A stretch of 35,482 bases of DNA from IMG/VR virus record IMGVR_UViG_3300032069_000031, positions 1 to 35,482 of that record. One strand, 5' to 3'. Made by a program: the position numbers and the translations under genes. A model generated the notes under the pieces. That model made no database searches and had not been told where the DNA came from. It saw only the letters and a list, made by a program, of their open reading frames with translations. Of the stretch, positions 17,736 to 24,843 are shown one piece after another. Numbering within the stretch: the first letter of the stretch is position 1; each line of letters begins with the position of its first letter. The stretch comes from a virus.

Positions 17736-18277
17736 TAACAACCGACGAAACATACTCTATTATAAACCCTTTGGCTTTGACTGCCGACGATCTGCCGGTC
17801 ATAGCCTTAGAGGATAACCGTAATTCTTTCCTCGGCTGGCTTATTAAAAGCCACACAAAGGGTGATTATAACCACGCCTTTATTATTCATCGCCCCGGGT
17901 ATTGCGTAAGCCAAGACTTTAATGGTTTTAAAGAGCGCCCTATTTCCGACTTTATGAAAGACGATATACTGCTAAAGCTTTGGGGGTACCGGGGCGTAAC
18001 CAATACCCAACGGCAAAGCATATTAACCAACATCAATACCGAGCTAATCAAGGCGCGATCTTGGCTATCTTACGATTACTTAGGTCTTATCGGCCAATGG
18101 TTCGGCTTTAAGGGTTTGAATAACCCTTGGCAAAAATACTGCAGCGAAAGGGTAGAAGAAATAATCAAGCCCTTAAGCCTCGGCTTACCTTTGCACCCCA
18201 GCCCAACGGATCTCAATATCTTTTTTAATAACCACCAACCCCCTATGTTTGTCAAAGGGTATTGGTTATCAGAATAA
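17732..18277 (+). CDS. Permuted NlpC/P60-like cysteine hydrolase
   Basis: 181 residues. YNHAFIIH (His48) comes before YCSERVEE (Cys137), the reversed His-then-Cys order of the permuted papain-like (YiiX/YebB-type) branch of NlpC/P60. These enzymes cleave amide or thioester bonds, including cell-wall peptides. Directly after the holin candidate (ATGA overlap) it is probably an endolysin or a lysis helper. A second, unrelated cell-wall hydrolase lies at 28818-29189, so the exact role is open. Confidence 0.58.
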   Translation: MITTDETYSIINPLALTADDLPVIALEDNRNSFLGWLIKSHTKGDYNHAFIIHRPGYCVSQDFNGFKERPISDFMKDDILLKLWGYRGVTNTQRQSILTNINTELIKARSWLSYDYLGLIGQWFGFKGLNNPWQKYCSERVEEIIKPLSLGLPLHPSPTDLNIFFNNHQPPMFVKGYWLSE

Positions 18278-18286
18278 GGAGGCTAT

Positions 18287-18469
18287 ATGGTAGGAATGAT
18301 TAAATCTTTGTTTAACTGGCTTAACCTCAAAGACAAGGCCGGAGTATTAAACGCCCTTTTGGTAGCTTACATTAGCGCTAAATATGGGCCGCTGGCTGGA
18401 TCTACCGCTAAAGACGTTCTCCCAAAGGTCGAGCAACTTGTTATAGATCAAGTAAAGAAATCTAAATAA
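18287..18469 (+). CDS. Small helical protein
   Basis: 60 residues with a very strong AAGGAGG before the ATG. The middle (AGVLNALLVAYISAKYGPLAG) is mildly hydrophobic, and the C-terminus is charged (VEQLVIDQVKKSK). It is the last rightward gene before the convergent leftward genes and may be part of the lysis cassette. No family recognised. Confidence 0.6.
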   Translation: MVGMIKSLFNWLNLKDKAGVLNALLVAYISAKYGPLAGSTAKDVLPKVEQLVIDQVKKSK

Positions 18470-18482
18470 ACCAGCGGTCGTG

Positions 18483-18647
18483 CTATTTGATCGGGTGCGC
18501 GTTATGTAATGCTTTTGTGATGTACGTTTTTCTTTTATTCTGTTTTCTCTTGGTCGCTGCATTAGGTTTAATTTGGCACGGATCCGCATAAACGTAAGTA
18601 CGTTTACACGACTTTATACACTTCTTGCAAATATCTATTATTGGCAT
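18483..18647 (-). CDS. Cys-rich basic 54-residue protein
   Basis: It begins inside the last codons of the glycosyltransferase gene (10-nt overlap) without a ribosome-binding site, so it would depend on coupling. Four Cys residues (C7, C10, C14, C24) with C-x2-C spacing, followed by a Lys/Arg-rich tail, suggest a small zinc-binding protein. It is the last gene of the leftward arm. An 8-bp inverted repeat lies within it at 18589-18606. No family recognised. Confidence 0.45.
   Translation of the reverse strand: MPIIDICKKCIKSCKRTYVYADPCQIKPNAATKRKQNKRKTYITKALHNAHPIK
18589..18606. repeat. Perfect inverted repeat
   Basis: TAAACGTA and TACGTTTA are separated by AG. It lies in the zone where rightward and leftward genes converge and could act as a binding site or weak bidirectional terminator. 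It has no T tract. Confidence 0.5.
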
Positions 18648-19723
18648 AGTTTTAATAAAAACTTTAAATTGAATACATCGGCGTTATAAAAAATATATAT
18701 ATTTGTTATCCCTAAAAAAACACCGTAGCCACACATCACTACCGCCGGGATCCAAAACTTTTTTTTCTGTTCTAAAAACTTTGCCGATAATAGCGCTAAC
18801 CCCGGCAGGCAAGGCAAAAGGTATCGCATTATAAAACCAAAATAAGGCGTTAATAATTTCTGCAACATAAACATTGCGATAAAGCAAACAACCCATATAA
18901 TACAAATCCAATTTCTTCTTTTACCCATTTCGATAAATCCAAACATATACACGGGGGCAACTACCAGTAAATTAGATACATAAAATATAGCGGGTCTTGC
19001 CATTGTTTCGTTGGCAAACCAACCGCCCGGGCCGGGGTTATTGTGTAGCCATGTAGGTACAAAACTATTGCAGGAAAAATAATATACAACGTACCACGGC
19101 GCCGCGATCATAACGGCCGGCACGATAAAACGCCAAGACCTTTTTAAATCCTTTGCTAATAAGAATAAGACAACCGGGGCAATGCCTATTGCTGGGAGCT
19201 TTGTTAATAATGCTAAACCATAGGCAGCCCCGGCCCACCCGTAGCGCTTCGTTGTCAATAGGTAGATTGTTGCCGTGCAAAACATTGTAAGCGGCGCGTC
19301 AATCCATATCTTAGTCGAGGCGTGAAGGGCTATCGGGCATAGGGCAAGGATCCCCGCGGCAATCAAGGCAACCCTTTCACTATATAATATCCGGCCTATC
19401 AAGAAGGTTAGCCAAATTGAAAAAAGCATTGCCAGTATTGGAAAAAATAAAATAAGCTTTAAGCCGGTTAATTTTATTAGAAGGGCCAAGCTATAAACAA
19501 AAAGCGGCGGGTGAAAAAATAACGGTGTATCGTAGCACGCTCTTTGTAATCCGAGAAGATCAATTATCGGATCGCTTTTTAAAGAATAGTTTAGCGGTTG
19601 CATGATAACCTTTTGGGCCAAATAGCGGTAGATCTGCTCATCGTTTTCGTAATGCTTCGTAAAGAAAGCCGGGAGCCTTAAAAACAACGCCGTTAATAAA
19701 ATTATATATATTGTATTACGCAT
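18638..19723 (-). CDS. GT-C glycosyltransferase, ArnT/PMT-like membrane protein
   Basis: About 361 residues with roughly ten membrane spans. Shortly after the first span comes NDEQIYRYLAQKV; an acidic pair at this place, in the first periplasmic loop, is the catalytic signature of GT-C enzymes such as ArnT and PMT (PMT_2 families). FFHPPLFVYSLALL and KIWIDAPLTMFCTATIYLL also fit. These enzymes move a sugar from a polyprenyl phosphate to a glycolipid or protein in the periplasm. The ATG at 19723 is preferred over an upstream TTG at 19762. A GC-rich hairpin (19734-19759) lies just before it. With the gene at 1681 it forms a possible surface-conversion pair. Confidence 0.75.
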   Translation of the reverse strand: MRNTIYIILLTALFLRLPAFFTKHYENDEQIYRYLAQKVIMQPLNYSLKSDPIIDLLGLQRACYDTPLFFHPPLFVYSLALLIKLTGLKLILFFPILAMLFSIWLTFLIGRILYSERVALIAAGILALCPIALHASTKIWIDAPLTMFCTATIYLLTTKRYGWAGAAYGLALLTKLPAIGIAPVVLFLLAKDLKRSWRFIVPAVMIAAPWYVVYYFSCNSFVPTWLHNNPGPGGWFANETMARPAIFYVSNLLVVAPVYMFGFIEMGKRRNWICIIWVVCFIAMFMLQKLLTPYFGFIMRYLLPCLPGLALLSAKFLEQKKKFWIPAVVMCGYGVFLGITNIYIFYNADVFNLKFLLKLCQ

Positions 19724-19733
19724 AATGAATACA

Positions 19734-19794
19734 CCCCGGAAAGCCCCTGCCTTCCGGGGCAAGTACTAACAGAAGGGGAAATGTGAAACCCCTT
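19734..19794 (-). promoter_or_regulatory. Two adjacent hairpins between stop and glycosyltransferase start
   Basis: Directly after the upstream stop, AAGGGG and CCCCTT (19773-19794) flank a 10-nt loop. Then a perfect 8-bp GC-rich stem, CCCCGGAA with TTCCGGGG (19734-19759), flanks another 10-nt loop and ends 10 nt before the ATG at 19723. No long T tract follows either. They may act as an attenuator or reduce translation of the glycosyltransferase. Confidence 0.5.
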
Positions 19795-19999
19795 ACAAAT
19801 ATTTAATGTTATATTGATTATTTAAAAAATCATTCATTATTGACCGCATACCAAACATGGCCCGCATATCAGTACCCAAGATTTTTAATGCCCCGCTGGG
19901 TTGATCGTAGTCAACTTTGATCTTGGTGAAACTTGCCTTAACTACCCCGTTAAAAATAGATATTTGCGCGGGCTTATTGGTTTCGATCTCAAACCACAC
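19793..19999 (-). CDS. Hypothetical 68-residue protein
   Basis: GTG start 15 nt after the VRR-NUC stop, with a weak GGGTG before it. The sequence has alternating beta-like segments (QISIFNGVVKASFTKIKVDY) and a helical end (SIMNDFLNNQYNIKYL). No family recognised. It lies in the distal early operon between a nuclease and a glycosyltransferase. Confidence 0.55.
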   Translation of the reverse strand: MWFEIETNKPAQISIFNGVVKASFTKIKVDYDQPSGALKILGTDMRAMFGMRSIMNDFLNNQYNIKYL

Positions 20000-20014
20000 A
20001 CCCGATAAAGAAAT

Positions 20015-20485
20015 TTAGCATACACCCCCCTTGTCGTTATTAAGACCCGCACTTGACGCACACTTGTCGTTACCGATTGGAGGCGGCGTTGCGTCAAATG
20101 GGGCCAGATGATTTAATTCTAAATAGTTTTTTATCGTGCTTATGGCCCACTGAAAGCAATCATTTTCATCTTTAATTTTGGGGCATATAACGGCTAAATA
20201 GCCACGATCTAAAGCCTCGTTGCGCCACTCAATTTGCTCTGGGCTTGGTACGCCCCCGGGCATCTTGAGTTCAAGGGTTAAGCCGTGATAAATCCCACGG
20301 GGTTCAAAAATCAAGATATCCGCAGTACCAGCGCGATACCCCATTGCCTTAAACCGCCGGGCAACTTGCATGGGTAATTTCATTCCCGCAGGTGAAATGG
20401 TTAACAATATTTTTGGATATTGCAACCGGCACCAATTGATAATTGATATTTGGAGATCACTTTCGCGGCGTTTTCTTAAGATCAT
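20015..20485 (-). CDS. VRR-NUC domain nuclease
   Basis: 156 residues. Residues about 30-110 carry the VRR-NUC (PD-(D/E)XK) signature: MGYRAGTADILIFEPRG, then LTLELKMPGG (catalytic D and E-x-K) and SPEQIEWRNEALDRGYLAVIC. These phage nucleases act on branched or structured DNA during replication, recombination or packaging. Its ATG overlaps the stop of a tiny upstream reading frame (ATGA). The C-terminal 30 residues, ending NNDKGGVC, are outside the domain. Confidence 0.82.
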   Translation of the reverse strand: MILRKRRESDLQISIINWCRLQYPKILLTISPAGMKLPMQVARRFKAMGYRAGTADILIFEPRGIYHGLTLELKMPGGVPSPEQIEWRNEALDRGYLAVICPKIKDENDCFQWAISTIKNYLELNHLAPFDATPPPIGNDKCASSAGLNNDKGGVC

Positions 20486-20610
20486 TTTTTGATCTCCCGC
20501 CCCTGTTTATCGCACTCAAATAAAACCTTACCCTTACGGAAAGCGATCTTGTGCGGATAATCGGGTTTGGGCCAAACGTAGGTGTCTTTTAATTCAATCT
20601 CGATCGCAAT
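20482..20610 (-). CDS. 42-residue protein with apparent ATT start
   Basis: A protein-like reading frame (KDTYVWPKPDYPHKIAFRKG, then VLFECDKQGREIKK) that ends in an ATGA overlap with the VRR-NUC gene. No ATG, GTG or TTG is available in frame. ATT at 20610 stands 8 nt after AAGGGG, an ideal distance. The frame is the same as that of the upstream repeat gene, whose TAA lies just before, so stop-codon readthrough is the alternative. No family recognised. Confidence 0.5.
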   Translation of the reverse strand: MAIEIELKDTYVWPKPDYPHKIAFRKGKVLFECDKQGREIKK

Positions 20611-20622
20611 ATATTTATCCCC

Positions 20623-21357
20623 TTACTCATTGCTTTTTGGTTCCCATTTTGGGTGCTCTACGATGCCGCCGATCGGCCAATTAGTTTCGTAAGACATACC
20701 TTCTTGGGTTTTAAAATCTTTCGACACCTTCTTGAAAAGGATAATTTTTTTCTTCTTTTCTATGGCGTTATTTTCAAACCAATCGAGAGGCTTAAAAATT
20801 TGAATGTGCGCGTGTTTTGATTTTACGGTAATATTAAATTTTGTTTTTGCTTCACAAAATAAAACCGAAAATCCGTAAAGGATTACTTTGGCGGCAGTAG
20901 AAAATAAGCGAGTAATGGCGTTCTCCCATGCCTCAACGCTGGCGTTCTCCCGTGCCTCAACGCTGGCGTTCCCCCGTGCCACAACGCTGGCGTTCCCCCG
21001 TGCCACAACGCTGGCGTTCTCCCATGCCTCAACGCTGGCGTTCTCCCGTGCCACAACGCTGGCGTTCTCCCATGCCTCAACGCTGGCGTTCCCCCGTGCC
21101 TCAACGCTGGCGTTCTCCCATGCCACAACGCTGGCGTTCCCCCATGCCACAACGCTGGCGTTCTCCCGTGCCACAAAATATTTACCGCCCCATGAACAAG
21201 CAACTTGCGCATGGATCCTTAACTTACCAAAAACACTAATACAGCAGTTTAAAACCAGTTGGCTTTCAATTTGGCTTTCAATAATAACTTCTTCATCTTT
21301 TTCGATGCGCGTGATTTTATCCAGTTCCTCTTGCGTCTTAACGATAATTTGTTTCAT
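20623..21357 (-). CDS. 8-residue tandem-repeat protein
   Basis: 244 residues. A non-repeat N-terminus (residues 1-60) and C-terminus (150-244) enclose eleven copies of an octad of the type (E/G)NASV(E/V)A(W/R). Similar NASVEAY/W repeats are known in phage and bacterial proteins and probably form a regular beta-solenoid; their function is unknown to me. AGGAGGG stands just before the ATG. The repeat DNA is open in several frames on both strands, but only this frame has flanking coding sequence and a ribosome-binding site. Confidence 0.75.
   Translation of the reverse strand: MKQIIVKTQEELDKITRIEKDEEVIIESQIESQLVLNCCISVFGKLRIHAQVACSWGGKYFVARENASVVAWGNASVVAWENASVEARGNASVEAWENASVVARENASVEAWENASVVARGNASVVARGNASVEARENASVEAWENAITRLFSTAAKVILYGFSVLFCEAKTKFNITVKSKHAHIQIFKPLDWFENNAIEKKKKIILFKKVSKDFKTQEGMSYETNWPIGGIVEHPKWEPKSNE
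20917..21180 (-). repeat. Eleven 24-bp tandem repeats
   Basis: Units start every 24 bp from 20917 to 21157; the last one diverges at its end. In the first ten units 21 positions are invariant and only three vary, each between two bases: unit positions 8 (T/C), 12 (A/G) and 17 (T/A), coding Glu/Gly, Trp/Arg and Glu/Val. Seven of the eight possible combinations occur. Confidence 0.95.
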
Positions 21358-21364
21358 AGCCCTC

Positions 21365-21565
21365 CTAAAACCTCTGCCTGTTTACATAATCCCCGGCCCC
21401 AACTGATCTTTCGTATATTTTTGTCAAAACGGTAGATTGTTTTTCGGTCAAAACATTCCACCGCGCGATTGATTTTAAAAAAGCGTGTTCATATGGTTTT
21501 AATTTGTAACCCGTTTTTTCGATCTCGTAAATTATTTGGTTGGCTTCGAGTTTTGTGTATTTCAT
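21365..21565 (-). CDS. Hypothetical early protein
   Basis: 66 residues from ATG 21565; an in-frame TTG at 21589 is also possible. Helical and charged, with YEHAFLKSIARWNVLTEKQ and LTKIYERSVGAGD, a pattern seen in small phage proteins near replication genes. I cannot assign a function. It lies 7 nt upstream of the repeat-protein gene in the same operon. Confidence 0.6.
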   Translation of the reverse strand: MKYTKLEANQIIYEIEKTGYKLKPYEHAFLKSIARWNVLTEKQSTVLTKIYERSVGAGDYVNRQRF

Positions 21566-21614
21566 AAATTTTTTAATCTTTTTATACAACCGCCGCCAAG
21601 TCCTTGCTTGACGA

Positions 21615-21770
21615 TTAAAACAACGTCAGTTGTTTCTCTACCGTAGTTTTGAAATAATCAGCGCACCCGCTCGTATCTTCGTTTAATCCCACCATAGTTT
21701 TCTTCTTCATGCACCAGTAACAAGCAAGGTGTTTAACGGGAGCGTGAAAACAATCTATGCAATTATTCAC
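21615..21770 (-). CDS. 51-residue Cys-rich (zinc-binding type) protein
   Basis: GTG start with a good AGGGGGGAGAA before it. Cys residues occur as C4-x2-C7 and C17-x2-C20, with His9 and His14 between and Cys36 later, fitting a small zinc finger. Too short to be noticed by length filters, but the ribosome-binding site and paired Cys support it. No family recognised. Confidence 0.6.
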   Translation of the reverse strand: MNNCIDCFHAPVKHLACYWCMKKKTMVGLNEDTSGCADYFKTTVEKQLTLF

Positions 21771-21801
21771 TTCTCCCCCCTCAAACTTAAAAAGTGTACG
21801 C

Positions 21802-22041
21802 TCACACCTTCACTATTTTTTTATCCATAGAGTTAATCTCTGCTAATATTTTTACCTCTTGTATGTAGTAAATTTTATATTTTCGATCTTCACTCCAACG
21901 ATCAGCGATAAGATAATCTTCTCTTAGGCGCGAGATCACCCGCCTAAGTTCCGTGGTTTTAAACAACTCAAGGCTTTTTAAAACGGTAAGTTCACCGCCG
22001 TTTTTCAAGTACTCTAAAATTTGGCGTTGGCAGTCTTTCAC
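21802..22041 (-). CDS. Winged-helix/HTH regulator
   Basis: 79 residues from GTG 22041 (AAAGGG 5 nt upstream). ILEYLKNGGELTVLKSLELF, TTELRRVISRLREDYLIAD and YKIYYI fit the phage helix-turn-helix domain family (PF14090 type), in which a recognition helix is followed by a basic wing. It is probably a transcription regulator of this arm. The start overlaps the stop of a 29-residue frame (GTGA), suggesting coupling. Confidence 0.65.
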   Translation of the reverse strand: MKDCQRQILEYLKNGGELTVLKSLELFKTTELRRVISRLREDYLIADRWSEDRKYKIYYIQEVKILAEINSMDKKIVKV

Positions 22042-22127
22042 TTGCACCCTTTGCGTTTATTACCCGCCTTTATTCGCCACCAAAAACATTCGTGCCACAA
22101 TTTGCAAGGCCTTTTACGTTTTTTCAT
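22038..22127 (-). CDS. 29-residue basic Cys-containing leader-like protein
   Basis: ATG at 22127, shortly after the intrinsic terminator. Peptide with C8, C14, C28 and many Lys/Arg; its TGA overlaps the GTG of the HTH gene. The overlap suggests translational coupling. The ribosome-binding site is weak and no family is recognised. Confidence 0.4.
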   Translation of the reverse strand: MKKRKRPCKLWHECFWWRIKAGNKRKGCK

Positions 22128-22155
22128 TTGTAACCGCTTTCAATCACTCCCATTA

Positions 22156-22203
22156 AAAAGGGGAGGTGTGGCCGGGCAGAAAGTTGAAACCCAGCCCACC
22201 CCA
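22156..22203 (-). terminator. Intrinsic terminator in the leftward operon
   Basis: Read leftward, GGGGTGGGCTGGG pairs with CCCGGCC and ACACCTCCCC (two 1-nt bulges) around a 13-nt loop and is followed by TTTTT. It separates the recombination genes from the distal part of the operon and would lower expression of the genes from 22127 leftward. Confidence 0.75.
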
Positions 22204-22204
22204 A

Positions 22205-22546
22205 CTAAGTTTTTTCCTTAACGTATTTCATAATCGATTGACAAAGGCTGATCTTCGCTCCTAATGCCTCTATAATGCGTTCTAACGACTTATATTTAGC
22301 TGTGTTTTCAATCATTTCGCGGTACAATCCTTGCGCGGTTGTGTTACCTTCCATAAGCATAACAAGCGCGGCCTCATACCCGACATTGCTTTTAGCCGCA
22401 CGGATCGTAGAAAACTTAGCCGCCAACAAAATATCAAGATCGCTTTTAGCTTTGCCGGCTAAAGTGCGGCACTTTTCATAATCCCGTGAGCGTTTGATCT
22501 GCTCATCAGCTAAAGTTTTTAAAGCAATGGCCTCGTTATAATCCAC
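22205..22546 (-). CDS. Helical accessory protein of the recombination cluster
   Basis: 113 residues, all alpha-helical in appearance, with coiled-coil-like heptads (TLADEQIKRSRDYEKCRTLAG, then LERIIEALGAKI). GTG start 1 nt after the upstream stop, with AGAGGA 7 nt before it. It lies last in the cluster annealase, exonuclease, coiled-coil, this gene, ending at a terminator. I know of no assigned function. Confidence 0.6.
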   Translation of the reverse strand: MDYNEAIALKTLADEQIKRSRDYEKCRTLAGKAKSDLDILLAAKFSTIRAAKSNVGYEAALVMLMEGNTTAQGLYREMIENTAKYKSLERIIEALGAKISLCQSIMKYVKEKT

Positions 22547-22547
22547 G

Positions 22548-23216
22548 TCAAATCCTCTGGCTCAAAACTTTAGTTACTTTGGCAGTAGCACCCGGCACGT
22601 TAAAACTTTCTTTTAAGGCCCGGGCAACCATATCAAGTTTTTTCTGATCTACAATTTTGTATTCATCGGGTAAAAGTGAAAAATCTAAAACCTCGGCAGT
22701 CCAGCGGGTAACAAAAGCGGCTCCGGCTGGCGTTTCGGCCCGAGGGGCCAAAACCGGCGCGACCACGTTGGCGGCCTTTTCTTCAAGACTTGCGGCTTTA
22801 GCCTCATTGCCCTTGGCTCTGGCCTCGTCAGCCTTCTTTAAGGCGGCTTGGCGGTCTTTTTCGGCCTTTTCCTGCAACTTTCGTTCTTCTTCTCTGCGTA
22901 TGCACTCTTGCTCATCGGCAAAAGCGATCATGGCGTTTTTAATGGTACGCTCTGCAACGTCTAATTTGTCTTGCTGTGGTACAAATAGGGATTGCACGGC
23001 TTTCTTAGCGGCGTCTAAGGGCGATGTTATTTTTTTGCGTTCTTCTTCCAACCGCTTGGCAAGGCCCTTGATGCTTTTTAAAACTTCGCTGGCAAGGTTG
23101 TAATCAGTTTGGTTTTTTACCACAACCGTTTTGGCGGTCAAAGTCGTTACTTCTTTGGAAAGTTCATCAACAGTTTTCGTACTGATCGGCTTTACATCAA
23201 TCATGGTTTCTGTCAT
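22548..23216 (-). CDS. Coiled-coil recombination-associated protein
   Basis: 222 residues from ATG 23216, which overlaps the exonuclease stop (ATGA) and has GTGGGG upstream. A long charged coiled coil spans about 40-150 (LAKRLEEERKKITSPLDAAKK, then EEERKLQEKAEKDRQAAL), followed by a Pro/Ala linker and a small C-terminal domain (WTAEVLDFSLLPDEYKIVD). Proteins of this shape commonly sit with RecT-type annealases in phages; a role as partner of the annealase or exonuclease is inferred. Confidence 0.6.
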   Translation of the reverse strand: MTETMIDVKPISTKTVDELSKEVTTLTAKTVVVKNQTDYNLASEVLKSIKGLAKRLEEERKKITSPLDAAKKAVQSLFVPQQDKLDVAERTIKNAMIAFADEQECIRREEERKLQEKAEKDRQAALKKADEARAKGNEAKAASLEEKAANVVAPVLAPRAETPAGAAFVTRWTAEVLDFSLLPDEYKIVDQKKLDMVARALKESFNVPGATAKVTKVLSQRI

Positions 23217-23803
23217 AAAATACCCCACTTTTTCTTTGTGTTGGCAATCGTCAGCGCGGCCAGAAACACGCTAAAATCGCTTGCGTCTTTGTATCGGATT
23301 ATCTCTGGCAACCCCGTATCAGTAAGCAACACTGCCCAACGTTCAATGCTTTGGTTTATTTTCCCGCAATGCAAAATAACTTGACCGGCAGTCTGTGCCG
23401 CCGTTGACTTACTTAACGCGAATGTAGTTTTGATCTCGACCACTGCCTCTTTGCCGTGCCTTTTTCCTATACGATCAGGGATCCCCGCAAACATGTAGGT
23501 TTCAGATCCCATGGGTTTTTCGATAATATCTGGTACAAAGCCGTGATAATCGCGGAATTTAACCCAACAATCGAGATAAGGCCGCAAGGCGGGATCAAGG
23601 GTTACATAATCAAGATTGCCTTGATCGTATAATTGAGTAGCCATGTGCGCCGCCGTGCCAAAATTTTGTGATGCCACCAAAATGGTTTGCGGTACTTTTG
23701 AGTAATCCGTCAACCCGGCGGCCTTTAGCACTTGCGTAATACTTGGCACGATCACGCCATTAAGCGTGAAAATGTGCTTTTCTTTATCGAAAGTTAATTG
23801 CAT
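23213..23803 (-). CDS. PD-(D/E)XK exonuclease (RecE/RecB-like)
   Basis: 196 residues from ATG 23803, preceded by GAGGTGG. Motifs in order: GTAAHM (His), AGIPDRIG (catalytic Asp), AVVEIKTT (E-x-K) and AAQTAGQVIL (Gln), the PD-(D/E)XK pattern of the RecB/Cas4-like exonuclease group. It would resect double-stranded ends to make single strands for the annealase encoded just upstream, whose last 10 nt overlap this start. A 14-residue-longer form from 23845 is less likely. Confidence 0.82.
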   Translation of the reverse strand: MQLTFDKEKHIFTLNGVIVPSITQVLKAAGLTDYSKVPQTILVASQNFGTAAHMATQLYDQGNLDYVTLDPALRPYLDCWVKFRDYHGFVPDIIEKPMGSETYMFAGIPDRIGKRHGKEAVVEIKTTFALSKSTAAQTAGQVILHCGKINQSIERWAVLLTDTGLPEIIRYKDASDFSVFLAALTIANTKKKWGIL

Positions 23804-24813
23804 GGCGTTACCACCTCTGCCATAAATTGCGGTTGCCCATTCCACATGGAAACTTTAACCATACTGAAAAAGCACTCTTTGCTCCTTAGCTCTTTATCGC
23901 CAAGGCCCCACATATTGATATAAATTTTTATATCGCCTTCTTGCACAAGATAAGAGGCCCGATCACTTTTTACAGCACCGACTTTTTTATCGTAAACGCC
24001 AACCACTTTGGCCTTAATACCTATAGTGTCGCCTTCTTTGGAAGTTATGGCCTGCTTAACGGTAAGGTATTCTGGTTCTACCGCGCCGCCGCCCAATTCA
24101 TTCACAATATCGTTAACCGTTTCCTCTGTGCTTGGTGCTGGTTCTTGTGCCGGCGGCTGTAGTTCTTTCTTGGCTTGCGGCATTGACACCGCAGGCTTGC
24201 CCGTAGGTTGATCAGCATATTCAGCCTCAATGATCCGCTGGGCCTCATCTTCATCGTAAACGCCAGTTAAGAAACCGGCTACGCGCCCGGCTTGGATTAT
24301 GGTTTTATGCCTCAACATGCGCTTAGTGTGCGTCTGCCAAGGCCCTGTGTAGGCTGAAATGGCTGTCCGGTAGACCTCATCAATATACTCACGGATAACC
24401 ACTGGCCGTGTGATACCCTTGCGGTAAAGTTTTACTTCACACCATACAGGGCATTCTTTACCACCTTCGGGGACGGTGTTTTCTTCGGAAAAACTAAACT
24501 CCATTCCGTCAAATTCTTGGTGATTGCAAATTTTACTTACATAGCCGTCAACACCGATAACAGGAATAATGCCGCCCTTTTTAGCTGGATATCCATAAAT
24601 TTCGTTGGTAAAAGGGTCGAGGTTGTATTTATTGGCCACCATTAAAAAGGCCATAAATTCTTCATCAGTAGCAACTCTGCCGTCTTTCCCGGGTCGCAAA
24701 ACAGTTGCTTTAATCGTTTGCTTAAACTTTTCGGGGTCAAGGTGATACTTGGCCGCCATTAAATTTAAGATATTTGCCGACTGCCGTGTCGTTACCTCTT
24801 TTTTGTTATCCAT
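23794..24813 (-). CDS. RecT/Bet single-strand annealing protein fused to a likely OB fold
   Basis: 339 residues. Residues 1-200 are Bet/RecT-like: TDEEFMAFLMVANKYNLDPFT, NEIYGYPAKKGGIIPVIGVDGY, PWQTHTKRMLRHKTIIQAGR. A Pro/Gln-rich linker (about 200-246) leads to a C-terminal domain (247-339) that reads like a nucleic-acid-binding OB fold: DTIGIKAKVVGVYDKK, ASYLVQEGDIKIYINMWG, FFSMVKVSMWNGQPQFMAEV. The core anneals complementary strands; the OB domain may bind single-stranded DNA. No separate SSB gene is seen. GGAGG lies 6 nt before the ATG. Annealase call firm, OB call inferred from pattern. Confidence 0.82.
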   Translation of the reverse strand: MDNKKEVTTRQSANILNLMAAKYHLDPEKFKQTIKATVLRPGKDGRVATDEEFMAFLMVANKYNLDPFTNEIYGYPAKKGGIIPVIGVDGYVSKICNHQEFDGMEFSFSEENTVPEGGKECPVWCEVKLYRKGITRPVVIREYIDEVYRTAISAYTGPWQTHTKRMLRHKTIIQAGRVAGFLTGVYDEDEAQRIIEAEYADQPTGKPAVSMPQAKKELQPPAQEPAPSTEETVNDIVNELGGGAVEPEYLTVKQAITSKEGDTIGIKAKVVGVYDKKVGAVKSDRASYLVQEGDIKIYINMWGLGDKELRSKECFFSMVKVSMWNGQPQFMAEVVTPCN

Positions 24814-24843
24814 AAATCGCCTCCATTTTTTTAAACAAACCTG

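Noticed and set aside
18470-18647. Strong bidirectional terminator between the convergent arms
   Set aside because: Only an AT-rich inverted repeat without a T tract is present, inside a small frame.
20883-21406. Alternative long frames on both strands across the 24-bp repeats
   Set aside because: A repeat with a period divisible by three keeps several frames open. Only the leftward 244-codon frame has non-repeat coding ends and a strong ribosome-binding site.
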